Shown one piece after another: positions 1 to 10,738 of a stretch of 64,000 nt of DNA. Under the pieces are notes generated by a model that did no database searches, had not been told where the DNA came from, and worked only from the letters and a program-made list of their open reading frames with translations. Position numbers and translations under genes: made by a program. Numbering within the stretch: the first letter of the stretch is position 1; every line of letters starts with the position of its first letter. Location: positions 1-64,000 of the forward strand of contig QAOA01003503.1 of the NCBI GenBank assembly GCA_003255065.1, given 5' to 3'. Source of the stretch: Cercis canadensis (lineage: Eukaryota; Streptophyta; Magnoliopsida; Fabales; Fabaceae).

Positions 1-3000
1 CATATGAAAATGTGCCTATGTCTATAAGAATCCAAAATGCCAATATCTTCTCATGAAGATAATTTTGTGAAAATGTTGGCAAGAAACTATTCTTGAAAAC
101 ATAATTTAAAACTTATATCAAGCATGAGAATATTGCATTTCTATATTCACATTTCCAAAAATGTAAAAATATTCAGTACCTACCAAACACTCAAAAGTCT
201 ATAATGTATTTACTCGGATGAAAAATAACCAATTAGTCCAAATAGTAATGAATACCATATGATAGAACACGTCAATACTCCTTTACAACCTAATCCAAAA
301 ATGTTTACTGCTTGTCTATCTTATCTTCTATTTTACCTTAATTAAGCTAACCTATAGCAATCACCCACATGTAATTAACTTAATCTTAATCCAAAGCTTG
401 TTCTTAGTTTTTTAAACCTAAGCAATGATTTAATCATGGGCTAATCATAATGGTTAGAGCCCAAAATTAAGCCAGTAAAAGTTGCCATATCGGTAAAGTA
501 ACCAATTCAAAGATGATATCTCTAGTTTCTAAATCTTTCTCGCCGACAACATTCAGGAGCTTACTAGGATTGCCGCTACCATTTCCCTTTCTTTTTCTCA
601 CAATCTTCATTCAATTTTCAGTCAAAATCTCAAAGGTGTGAACGTGTATGCCAAAGGCGGCGCAACCGTAATAGATAGATGATTGGTCAATTAAGGTAAA
701 AANGGAGCTTACTAGGATTGCCGCTACCATTTCCCTTTCTTTTTCTCACAATCTTCATTCAATTTTCAGTCAAAATCTCAAAGGTGTGAACGTGTATACC
801 AAAGGCGGCGCAACCGTAATAGATAGATGATTGGTTAATTAAGGTAAAAATAAAAAATTATAATATAATGAGTACAATACAAAGGAGAGGAGATATCACC
901 AATAACAACTTATATATTCAAAGTAAATACCCTCCTCTCTACTAAAAAATTGGTTAATTAAGGTAAGGGATTTAGGTAATTTTTAGAAACTAGGTCTTCA
1001 AATTCAAATCTCTGTATTATAATTCCAGGTAACTTATGCTACAAGAGGCATGTGTTTCTCAAGAAAATTTCCATGAAAAGTGAGAGATACATAGAAGGAG
1101 AATGCAAAAGGAAAATTTCTGTAAAATTCACTATTTGATATGATCAAACACCTGCCTTAATTTTTGAGCATTTGATGTTTGAAATTCGTATCCTTCCAAG
1201 TTCGCATGAAACACAAAATTTGAATGGTATTGTATTAAGGGTAGAATGGTAAAATATAAACACAATTTGAATTCTATTATTTTTTTAAAAAATAGTTTTA
1301 AACATAAAAATGTATTTGTGAATAAAAATAAAATGCATAATTTACTTGTCTTGTGATGAAAGTTTAAATTCTTGATAGACTCTTTACAAAAAAAAAAATA
1401 CTAAATACTCTCTTCTATTTGTATGAGATAAAAAAGATTTTCATAATTTATTAAAAATTTCAAAGATAAAAAATTATTTATAAATCATTTTAAATCAAAC
1501 TATTTCAATGTATTTCTACAAAAAAAAATGTGTTCCGAATACAGTGTTAGGGGTGGGGAGCATTCTGGATGGTCTTCTCCTTTTTCAGCTGGTCTCTTTT
1601 CCTGGGGTCCATAATGGTCGAGGTCGAATTCAGGTACTTTAATTGATTCCACTTTTCCACTTTACCTGGTTGCACGTTGGCAAAATGGTAAATAAGTACT
1701 AAAGGACGATATCAGAACACAGTGGTGGGCCTGGTGGCCGGTGGGGTTCCCTGCGCCGCTTTTAAGATGACGTCGTTACATGCAATCACATGTGCATCCA
1801 AGTCTTTACAACTTTGACAAGAGGATATCTAACTAAAAAAGGATTTTGTTTTTTTGTTAGTTTTGGTCAACCCCATTCTTTTAAAAGCAAAACAAATACA
1901 TGATTGTAGTCTCCAACTTTTGTATGGCATTAAGTTGATGTTCCCTAATTATATTCTAATCACTGAGTTCTATGTTCTTTAACACTCGTGCATTTGTAGT
2001 TTTCAAGGAAAATCAGAACTAGTATAATCATTGCTACTTTCTCTTAAGCATCCTTTTGTTTAACTTTATAGCATTTTTTGATGGCATTAGTAGTTAAACA
2101 GTGTGCTCAATTGGAGGACATAAATTTCATGTCTAAATTCATTTCTGGCTCTCTTAGATTGGTAGACACGGTTCATGTAATTTGTCTAATTTTATCTTCA
2201 TTATAATTATTATTTTTGAGTTAGCTTTCGATAGTATGCCTCATCAAAAACTTCCATAGAGTATAATCTCCTAATTCGAAGAACAAGACATGATCAAATT
2301 AATGAATATAATTTAGTCACTAATTTATAATTAAATAATAGAGTATTAATTATTTAAAAACTTCCTCACCTTGAGGGTTTGATGCATAAGATGAGGAAGA
2401 AATGAAAATGGTTGCTCATTAGTTATTTAAGCAAACTAATTAGTCTATGTATCATAATTGAAATTTCATATTTTTTTTATAGCAAAATAAAAATGGAAGC
2501 TGAAATTTTAAACTATACAAATCAATTTAATTTCAAATCTTATGACATCTAATAGCCCAAATTTGATCAAATGTTAGTATTCGTTTATTTAATCATGATC
2601 ACCAATTTGTGCCAAATCTTTGAACTCGTATTAGGCTTAGGAAAATGATAATGTGCTTGAGTGTTCCTTGAAGAAAATGTGACCAAGTAAACTAAAAACA
2701 TATGTACCATATCATTCTACAATTCCAGGCCCAAAAAAAATGACTTTGAAATTGCTAGGCCCATCATGTTATTATGAACTCGGAATATGCCCTGTTTAAA
2801 TAGTCATAATATTATATGATAATGATGTTATATCAGGATAATATTTTTCTATGATTTACATCACTTGTACTCAATCCTTTTTGTGTAAGCTATACTCATT
2901 TTATTTAGTAATTATAAGCATGTGTTTGGGCTCAAACGATATCTATATCATTTTTACTATTTAACATCCAATGCTTAGTAGATTGGGCCTCACAGGTAGT

Positions 3001-3400
3001 GTAACTCTTCAACGTATAACTAAATGAGATATTGTAGTCCTATAAATAATTTTTTTTTTTTTTTAGATTCTATTTGCCCAGGTCTCAATCTCTCTCCCTG
3101 ACAACTTTTTTTCGCAATGGTAAAGAGAAGCAGGATAAGAAAGAGATACTAACACAAAACACAATGATAAGAGTTTATATGAGAATGGAATATATATAAG
3201 CCCATCAATTATGATCATGAATTTGATTAAAAAAAAATTGAAATTAATTAAATAGTCTTTTAACATAGGCCATTGTTATCATTTTTCAGATATTGGAGAA
3301 AATTATATTTATTATAGGCATACTTGGTCCCTTGTCCAATCTAATTCTTAGATTGTATTTGAACAAAATGAGCAAGGCACACTGCATGGAGGAAAAGAAA
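1..3400. other. Intergenic, AT-rich, no gene recognised
   Basis: No ORF here has recognisable homology or a convincing exon chain on either strand. A GC-richer patch lies near 1540-1800, and a short open frame begins with ATG near 513 (about 45 codons); neither could be assigned. The block 556-850 is a duplicated contig end, listed separately. Homopolymer and TA-rich runs dominate the rest. Confidence 0.5.
556..850. repeat. Direct duplication flanking single-N join at 703
   Basis: The 147 bases at 556-702 recur at 704-850 with two substitutions, separated only by one N. This is what two overlapping contig ends look like when joined without merging. The two mismatches would fit two haplotypes. 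Most likely an assembly artefact, not a biological tandem repeat. Confidence 0.8.
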
Positions 3401-3419
3401 TGGAAAAAGATAAAGAAAA

Positions 3420-3720
3420 GAATCCAACGTTTTCCAACTTAATTGGTGGGTGATTCGAAAGATGTTTCTATTCGTCTTGTTGAGGTGTCTATGACACATA
3501 ATACAGAGCAGTATCACTCTGATTGATTCTAGGCAAATTGATAGCAGTTATGCTAATAGCTCAATTTCTCCAACGAAAAGGTGTAAGACCATCTTTGCCT
3601 TTGATTTGAACAAGGTCTTCATTATGTGTAGAAAGAGCATTCTCCCTTGAATTTGAGAACATGTTAAGCATGCTTTGAGGCAAGAGAAAGCCATCCACTA
3701 CCACCCCAGCAGCCTCGAAT
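3420..3720 (-). pseudogene. Ankyrin-repeat (PGG-type) protein relic
   Basis: On the minus strand the translation contains EDLVQIKGKDGLTPF followed by RW (about 3620-3570), the start of an ankyrin repeat as found in plant ankyrin/PGG membrane proteins. After a frame change it continues with EIELLA, a stop, then LLSICLESIR (about 3570-3515). In intact relatives these two pieces are contiguous. A frameshift plus at least one stop make this a dead fragment. No PGG domain and no further repeats were recognised nearby. The family call rests on motif recall only. Confidence 0.55.
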
Positions 3721-4756
3721 TTTTATAATCGCTAGGAAATGTCCAGAGTGAATGTCATCAACATTGAAATGAGAGAATGAGGGGAATGGGGACGATTGGC
3801 CAAAGAGCGAGAGAGAAGGTTTTTTTTTTTAATCTTTTTTTAATGTGTTACATTATTACTTAATAGTCACGTCAACACTTAAAAGTGTCAAATGAATTTT
3901 TTCATCTAATCTCACTAATTGACCTAGACGGAGAACTAAATTGATTGACGGATAAATATTTTGAGAACTAAAGTAACACCAGAAATAAATTAAAGACTGA
4001 AGTGATAGGGTGACAATTTTTCAAAGACCAAAATGATATTTTACTCTATTCTTTTCTGTAATATTTTACAAATTGTATTATGTGTTTATTTATTCTTATA
4101 ATTTTTTGAATTCAAGATTCAACATATAATACAATTATGAATTATTAAGGATTTACTTTCCTATAATTATCATTTTTTCGATAACCATAAAACTATACAC
4201 AGCTACATTTAGAAATTATTTTTTTGGATCTGCCCCTGGTACTGAGGGTTGTGAGGGCAAGAGCAACATTCTAGTGTGGGCAAATTAATGTAAATAATAT
4301 AGATTATGTGATTATTATCTATACATTAAATAAATTTTTTTTGAGCTTGTGGGGCAACTGCCCTACAAGCTACAATGTGGATCCGCCTCAATGTTGAGGT
4401 ATTTGTCTCTACTCTCTCCTGAAATTTTACACAATAATCAGTTCTTATTAATTAGTTTGATGTTGGATTGTAATTATCATAAATAAAAATTACTGATATT
4501 TTAAGTTAAAAACAACAATGTGACTCTATACCTTCAGAATATATACATCGCTTACTAAAATTGCAATTTAAAAATATGGAATAATTTCTTTTTAAATTGG
4601 TATATAAATTAATATTATTCTATGCCCAGTAAGTTTATAGTAGTCAGCTACTAAAGAAATATTTTACTTGAGGTACTGTTTCATTGAAAGGTATATACAA
4701 ACCTAAGTGCACTGTCATTCTAGTCAGTATTGTTCCAAAATAAGTAGTATATAAGT
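3721..4756. other. Intergenic with degenerate transposon pieces
   Basis: No gene seen. Around 3840-4050 is a degenerate half of a MITE of the kind that ends in TTTTACTCT. Around 4225-4395 is a block bounded by GGATCTGCCCC and GTGGATCCGCCTC, which look like imperfect inverted ends of a small non-autonomous DNA transposon. Confidence 0.4.
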
Positions 4757-5015
4757 TAGAGTAAACACTTTTTAGTCATTGGAAAATGTAGTCACTGACA
4801 AATTTGTCCTCCAAAAATTTTTGGTGATAAATTGATCATTGAATTATTATTCCGTCGGACAAATTAGTCATCCGGTAGCATACTGTTAGTGATATTTAAG
4901 GACTAATTTGTCCGACGGAATAATAATTTAATGACCAATTTGTCACCGAAAATTTTTAGAGAACGAATTTGTCAGTGACTGCATTTTTCAAGGACTATAA
5001 AAGGGTTTTACTCTA
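4757..5015. mobile_element. Palindromic MITE, about 255 bp, TA-flanked
   Basis: The left half from 4759 (GAGTAAACAC...) is nearly the reverse complement of the right half ending at 5013 (...GTTTTACTC). The complementarity runs almost to the centre near 4886, where both arms carry TTCCGTCGGACAAATTAGTC. TA flanks both ends (4757-4758 and 5014-5015), consistent with a 2-bp target duplication. A transcript would fold into one long hairpin. No coding capacity. A plus-strand ORF starting inside it is only the hairpin arm reading into flanking DNA. Confidence 0.75.
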
Positions 5016-5499
5016 TAATATTTTATCTATAGAGAGAGTATTTGTATCTTGTAGTAGATTAGTGGAAGGCGTGTTGCCTGAACCAACCCTCTGTTTCTTT
5101 ACTTCGCGAGAACTTGTTGGATCCGCAACTTCTGCAGCCATGTCTCTGTAAAATAAATTGATATCAAGTCAATATTATTGTTGTTCTTGCAATAATTAAA
5201 ACAAGAAGTTTTATTAAAGTGATCTATAAATTCAATCTTATTTGTTACGAAATGACAATTGATTAGTTGTTATGCTTAGTAAAACATTCAATAACTAGGT
5301 TAAATAAGAACGTTGAAGACCTTGAGTTAGGCTGTTGACTCTCTTCCCGTGCACATGTCAGTGAGAGAAAGCAAGAACTCTTCTTCACAGAGTTCTCACG
5401 TTCTTGGGAACCAAGTCTCTGGAAGGATTAAAAGAACACAATAAATATAGAAGCCAGATTATTGACTACATCGTTCTGTGTTTATGTACTAGTGAAAAG

Positions 5500-5709
5500 T
5501 ATTAGACAGGCTGTATAGTTAGTTAGATAACACGTCAGCAGGTGGTTAGTCATTCAGTTAGTTAGTTGTTTTGGTATCAATGTAATTAGTTGATTATTTT
5601 ACACGTCAGCTATATGAGCTGCTGCTATATATACGTGTACTGTGAGAGAATCAATGAATCTAATTTTCATTTCCTCATCTTTCATTTCTTCACCAACTCT
5701 GGTGTGATA
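5500..5709 (+). repeat. 5' LTR of copia element (210 bp)
   Basis: Begins TATTAGACAGGCTG and ends GGTGTGATA, directly before the primer binding site. A TATA-like run (CTATATATACGTG) lies near 5626. It matches the 3' LTR over its whole length with six substitutions. Confidence 0.93.
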
Positions 5710-5721
5710 TGGTATCAGAGC
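5710..5721 (+). other. Primer binding site, initiator tRNA-Met type
   Basis: TGGTATCAGAGC follows the 5' LTR with no spacer. It is the standard plant copia site complementary to the 3' end of initiator methionine tRNA, and it fixes the 3' boundary of the LTR. Confidence 0.93.
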
Positions 5722-5734
5722 AACGCTCTGTGGT

Positions 5735-6850
5735 GTGAACACCTCTGTCTCTGAAGTTCATCTTCATCTTGATTTTTTTTTTGTATCAGTGGCGTCTGGC
5801 TTATTCGATGACATATCCAGCCCATTCTTCTTACATCCATCCAATTCCCCAGGATTGGTTCTTGTTTCTCAACACCTCACTAGAGAAAACTACAACTCTT
5901 GGCTTAGGGCAATGAGAATGGCGTTAATGGCCAAGAACAAGATTGGGTTCATTGATAGATCCATTGAACAACCTGATCAATCAGATCCTTCATTGTTTCT
6001 GATTTGGCAACGAAACAACAATGTTGTAGCATCATGGTTGTTGAATTCAATCTCAAAAGAGATTGCTGCCAGTGTGATCTATTCTACCACTGCTTATGAA
6101 ATCTGGAATGATTTACAAGAAAGATTCCAGCATCATAATGGTCCGAGAATTTTTCAACTCAAGAAGGAAATTCTCAACCACACACAGGGATCCTTATCTG
6201 TTGGACAGTACTTCACCAAACTCAAGGGACTTTGGGAAGAACTTGGTGAGTACAGACCAATACATTCTTGTACATGTGGAGGAGCAAAGCCCTTGATAGA
6301 TCATCTCCATCAGGAATACATGCTATGCTTCCTCATGGGACTCAATGAGTCATTTTCTCAGGTTAGAGGACAAATCTTGTTGATGGATCCTTTTCCACCT
6401 ATCAATAAGGTTTTCTCGTTATTAGTTCAAGAAGAAAAGCAAAGGGAAATTGGCACATGTTTAGTTCAATCTAAAGCACAAGCCGCATATGCATTGTCAC
6501 ACTCACATTCAAGGACAAATGCTGATAACAAACAAAGAAATGTCAAGAAGGACAGACCTCTATGTGCTCATTGTGGCATTCTTGGCCACATAAAGGATAA
6601 ATGCTACAAGCTTTATGGTTATCCTCCAAGGTTCAAGAGGGGAAAACAAGCAGCGAATGTGAATCACGTCTCAGATGCAAGTCAGCGACAATCCTTGGAA
6701 CAACCACTACAAATGACCTCCCTGCAGTATCAGCACTTAATCCATCTGCTACAGACCCAATTGTCACAAGCTGCCGTACCTGATATAGACAATTCTGCAG
6801 AATCAATCCCCACTGGTATGATTCTTTCTGCTTTTACTCAAATTCTGTGA
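5735..6850 (+). CDS. Copia gag protein (UBN2-type with CCHC knuckle)
   Basis: An open frame of 371 codons encodes the nucleocapsid precursor, which packages element RNA. The N-terminal half has the copia pattern LTRENYNSWLRAMRMAL near residue 48 and the UBN2-type core (IWNDLQERF, FLMGLNESFSQVRGQIL). The zinc knuckle CAHCGILGHIKDKC lies near residue 277 (C-x2-C-x4-H-x4-C) and is followed by the common YGYPPRF. The frame ends in TGA overlapping the next frame, so protease and pol lie one frame off. In many copia elements gag and pol are one frame, so this is probably a frameshift. Confidence 0.85.
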   Translation: MNTSVSEVHLHLDFFFVSVASGLFDDISSPFFLHPSNSPGLVLVSQHLTRENYNSWLRAMRMALMAKNKIGFIDRSIEQPDQSDPSLFLIWQRNNNVVASWLLNSISKEIAASVIYSTTAYEIWNDLQERFQHHNGPRIFQLKKEILNHTQGSLSVGQYFTKLKGLWEELGEYRPIHSCTCGGAKPLIDHLHQEYMLCFLMGLNESFSQVRGQILLMDPFPPINKVFSLLVQEEKQREIGTCLVQSKAQAAYALSHSHSRTNADNKQRNVKKDRPLCAHCGILGHIKDKCYKLYGYPPRFKRGKQAANVNHVSDASQRQSLEQPLQMTSLQYQHLIHLLQTQLSQAAVPDIDNSAESIPTGMILSAFTQIL

Positions 6851-7206
6851 TGAATTCTGATTCTTGGATCATTGATTCCAGAGCAACATCACATGTTTGT
6901 CATTCCATCAAAATTTTCACTTCTTATCAGTCTTTGAAAAACCATTTTATTACTCTTCCAAATAATTCTCAAATTTCAGTTGCAGCTATTGGTACAGTCC
7001 AGTTGTCATCTGATTTGCATTTACATAAAGTTATTTACATTCCATCTTTCCATGTTAATCTCATATCAGTCACAGCCTTGTTGCAACAACCAAGCCTTAC
7101 TGTCACTTTTTACCATGATTCCTTCCAAATCCAGGATCAAACCAGATTGAGGATGATTGGCAAGGGTAACATGTATCGAGGCTCATACATTTACCAAGCA
7201 AACTAG
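6847..7206 (+). pseudogene. Copia protease fragment, catalytic motif altered
   Basis: This frame encodes SWIIDSRATSHVC at residues 6-18. Active retropepsins carry D-S/T-G; here the glycine is arginine (DSR), which should abolish activity. The remaining sequence (VIYIPSFHVNLISVTALL) is typical of the region after copia protease. A TAG at 7204-7206 separates it from integrase, although the frame then continues. Confidence 0.8.
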
Positions 7207-7230
7207 GTCAGTCAACCAGCTGTTGCTGAT

Positions 7231-7950
7231 ATGGGACAAATTCATGTTGTTCAAACTTGTCTTCCTAAATCTTCTGTCATAAGTCCATATGTTTTTCATT
7301 CTGTAAATCAATCCCCTTGTATTCTAGATTTACATTTTTCAAATCATGCTCATCTGTGGCATGCTAGATTAGGCTATTTGTCTGATAAAATCTTGAAAAT
7401 ACTCAGCAATAAAATTCTTTTTTCTTGTCCAATGCATTACACTTCAAATTCTTGTCAGGTTTGTCCCCTTTCAAAACTTAGACGTCTATCTTTCACCTCA
7501 TATAATCATATGTCCGCTGCTCCTTTTGATCTTATACATTGTGACCTATGGGGACCTTATCATCATCAAACTCATGATGGTAAGAACTATTTTCTTACAA
7601 TTGTTGATGACTGCACCAGATTCACTTGGATTTATATGCTGAAACACAAATCAAAAGCTACTCCATCCATTGTTAACTTTTTTACAATGATAAGCACTCA
7701 GTTTGGTACTAAAATAAAGCAAATCCAGAATGACAATGCAAAGGAGTTAGCTTTGACAAATTTTCTGCAAAAGGAAGGCACACTTCATCAATTTTCATGT
7801 TCATATAGGCCTGAACAAAACTCAGTGGTTGAAAGAAAACATCAGCACTTGTTAAATGTGGCAAGGTCATTAATGTTTCAATCCAACATTCCTTTAAAGT
7901 TCTGGGGAGAGTGTATAACTACAGCAGTGTTTCTAATAAATCACACCCAT
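7231..7950 (+). pseudogene. Copia integrase, C terminus deleted
   Basis: The frame shows the GAG-pre-integrase segment (LWHARLGYLS, with CQVCPLSKL), then the rve catalytic core: CDLWGP (first Asp), IQNDNAKEL (second Asp, in place of the usual SDNG) and VVERKHQ (Glu). Recognisable integrase stops at FLINHTHVG near 7950, where the DNA jumps directly into RT-coding sequence in another frame. The chromodomain-like C-terminal part of copia integrase (the FGC...GYP region) is absent. Non-functional. Confidence 0.85.
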
Positions 7951-9354
7951 GTAGGTGGATCTACAAGGTCAAATACAAGGCTGATGGTACTTTGGACAAA
8001 TATAGGCCTCGTTTGGTGGCAAAAGGCTACACTCAACAGGCAGGGATTGATTTCCTCGATACTTTCTCACCAGTGGCCAAGATTACCACTGTTAGACTCT
8101 TGCTTTCAGTTGCAGCTGTCAAAAATTGGACAATGATCCAATTGGATGTCAATAATGTCTTCTTAAATGGTGATTTGTTTGAAGAAGTTTATATGCAGCT
8201 ACCTTTAGGCTACAAGGTTAAAGGGGAGCACATGGTGTGTAAACTCAATAAGTCCTTATATGGCTTAAGACAAGCTTCTCGTCAGTGGTTCCATAAATTT
8301 TCCACTACCTTGATTCAGTATGGCTTCTCTCAATCTCATAGTGACTATTCTCTCTTTACTATTGGCAAGGGTCCAACATTGGTCATTCTCTTAGTATATG
8401 TCGATGACATAATACTTGCAGGTTCCAATTCTAAGATGGTTCACTGTGTTCAACAATTACTGCAGAAGTTGTTCAAACTCAAAGTTACTGGTGATTTGAA
8501 GTATTTCCTTGGTTTAGAAATTGCCCAATCAGCCAAAGGCATACACTTGTCACAGAGGAAGTACGTTTTGCAGCTACTAGAAGACACTGGGTTCTCAGCT
8601 TCAAAGCCTTTGTCAGTCCCATTGGAACCCAACCTCAAACTTAACAGAACTGATGGGAATCTGCTGTCTGATGCTTCCATGTACAGAAGGCTGATTGGTC
8701 GCCTTATGTATCTCACCATTTCCAGGCTTGATATCAGTTATGCTGTTAATAAACTCAGTCAATTCATGTCCAATCCCAAGACTCCTCACCTGAACTCACT
8801 TTATCATCTCCTTCAATATCTCAAGTCCAGTCCAGGCCAAGGCTTAATTTTCCCTTTCACTTTCTCTCTTAAAGTTACAGCTTTTGCTGATGCAGATTGG
8901 GGCAGCTGTGTTTATACCAAAAGATCAACCATTGGATATTGTGTCTTCATTGGCAATTCCCCTATCACTTGGAAGTCCAAGCGACAACTAACAGTTTCCA
9001 GATCGTCTGCAGAAGTTGAGTATAGAGCTTTGACTAGTGTCACCAGTGAGCTCCTCTGGTTGCGCCAACTCTACAGGATTTTTGAACTCTCAGTTCCCTC
9101 AGTAATGGTTTTCTGTGACAATCAATCAGCCATTCACCTGGCTTTCAATCCTATGTCTCATGAATGATCCAAACACGTAGACATTGATTGCCACTTCATA
9201 AGGGAGAATGTCAATTCTGGTTTTCTCAAGCTGATTCATGTAAAATCTCAACAGCAGATTGCTGACATCCTTACCAAAGCAGTCCCAGCAATGCAATTCA
9301 GATATTTGTTATCCAAGATGGGGAGTATTAGACATCTATCTCCCACCTTGAGGG
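7951..9354 (+). pseudogene. Copia reverse transcriptase and RNase H
   Basis: The frame starts mid-domain at WIYKVKYKADGTLDKYRPRL, so the first part of the RT region is missing. Conserved RT parts follow: LVAKGYTQ, LDVNNVFLNGDL, SLYGLRQASRQW and the catalytic LVYVDDIILAG. RNase H shows ADADWGSC, KRSTIGYCVF, SRSSAEVEYRAL and CDNQSAIHLA. The frame is cut by TGA at 9165-9167, right after MSHE, where intact elements have a basic residue before the KH-x-DIDCHF motif. The latter is still readable downstream (KHVDIDCHFIREN, ADILTKAV) to about 9350. A single C-to-T change would explain the stop. Confidence 0.88.
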
Positions 9355-9358
9355 GGAG
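9349..9358 (+). other. Polypurine tract of copia element
   Basis: TGAGGGGGAG directly precedes the 3' LTR, the expected position of the plus-strand primer. Confidence 0.75.
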
Positions 9359-9568
9359 TATTAGACAGGCTGTATAGTTAGTTAGATAACACGTCAGTAG
9401 GTGGTTAGTCATTCAGTTAGTTAGTTGTTTTAGTATCAATGTAATTATTTGATTATTTTACACGTCAGCTATATGAGCTGCTGCTATATATACGTGTACT
9501 GTGAGAGAATCAATGAATCTAATTTTCATTTCCTCATCTTTCATTTCTTCACCAATTCTAGTGTTATA
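9359..9568 (+). repeat. 3' LTR of copia element (210 bp)
   Basis: Starts TATTAGACAGG and ends GTGTTATA, directly followed by the AAAAG target duplication. Six substitutions relative to the 5' LTR. Confidence 0.93.
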
Positions 9569-9725
9569 AAAAGGGGGAACAAATAACTCAAACAAGATAC
9601 TATGTTTATATAATAGTGAAAATTTAGGTTTGGATGAAAGGTGTTCACTATTTACTTGCAAATTTTACACCTGATAATAAAATATAATGCATTTGAAAAA
9701 GCTAGAGCACAGAAGCAGCGTAAAG

Positions 9726-9875
9726 GTAGTGCACGACAGAATTCTTGCACATTTGTAACAGAGGCATAAAATAAATAGCAGCATGAAGGAAGCTTTTCCT
9801 TCTCAAATTTGTAGACATAAATATTATACAGGGTAGTGCGCCATAGAATTCTTGCATATTTGTGACAGAGGCATA
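9726..9875. repeat. Short imperfect direct repeat (about 44 bp, two copies)
   Basis: A segment from 9726 (GGTAGTGCACGACAGAATTC...) recurs from about 9832 (GGTAGTGCGCCATAGAATTC...). The copies share about 40 of 44 bases, are about 106 bp apart and lie in intron 2 of the PRD3 remnant. Origin unknown. Confidence 0.6.
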
Positions 9876-10738
9876 CAAGTGAATAGGTTTAATGTTTCGC
9901 ACAAACAATCATGCAGAAAAAAAAAATCTATTTGGAAAGTGAGCATTTACAGCCAATTGGAAAACACATTTATAAATTAGGGACCATGATATAAAAAGAG
10001 AAAGAAGCAAAGTATGTTGATCCAAGAGTTATAAAAAGGTCAAGCATACAATGTGTTCTCTTAAATACAACTTAAATAGTACAGAATGTGACAATAACAT
10101 GATTAATTTCCTTCCTCTAATGCATACTCCTTTTTTCTTGTTTGACAGTAGGTTTTGCTGAAGTCACAGAAATTATTCGTAAAGTAATCAATTTCATGCA
10201 AAATTTATGTTTATAGGATTTTCAGAGTAAACTTAGATCATTCTAACGTTGACATTTTAGATCAAAAACAGATATGTCTGCAGCATGTAGCACAAAACAA
10301 GATTAACCTGATAATTTGTCACAGCCTTATCAAGTGAATTTTGTGAGAATTGAGATAACATAGCATGCAAAGATGAAAGTCCATGACAAAATGATTGCTG
10401 GGAAGGTTGTGAGCGAAGCTATGATGCTTGCAATCCACTTGGTCCAGTGTTTGATCTCCTTTAGATTGTATTCCATAACAAGCAGTAGAAGTGACAAAAC
10501 GATCAACCATCATTATTTATAATTGAACTTCTATAGTTTATTTTTATTCAGAAACACAAATCAGAAAAGACATTTAAAAAATTTCTAAATAGACAAAACA
10601 GCTAAAGACGAAGAAGAAAAAAGACTTGAATCCTCGTTCCCTGTAAGTGAAGTTAACATTGAGGAAAAACATTGAATTCAAAAGCTTATATCAGAATGAG
10701 GCATCTGAAGTAGTTTACTTTAATTTCATGCTATAAGT

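Larger units (their letters stand above)
5500..9568 (+). mobile_element. Ty1/copia LTR retrotransposon, internally deleted
   Basis: A complete insertion with two 210-bp LTRs and a 5-bp target duplication AAAAG (5495-5499 and 9569-9573). The PBS directly abuts the 5' LTR and a purine tract abuts the 3' LTR. The order gag, protease, integrase, RT, RNase H is that of copia. At 4069 bp it is short for the family because the integrase C terminus and the start of RT are deleted near 7950. It cannot move on its own: gag and pol lie in different frames, there are stops at 7204-7206 and 9165-9167, and the protease motif is altered. The LTRs differ at 6 of 210 positions, so insertion was recent to moderate in age. 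The ends are TAT...ATA instead of the usual TG...CA. It lies in intron 2 of the PRD3 remnant, antisense to that gene. Confidence 0.95.

Noticed and set aside
5050..5150. Candidate PRD3 exon 4 on the minus strand (open frame after TTTTACAG)
   Set aside because: It is open for about 40 codons and has a good acceptor, but its sequence does not match the PRD3 region expected after exon 3.
10319..10513. Minus-strand 64-codon ORF
   Set aside because: It overlaps PRD3 exon 2 in the wrong frame; the frame with family motifs carries the TAG at 10421-10419.
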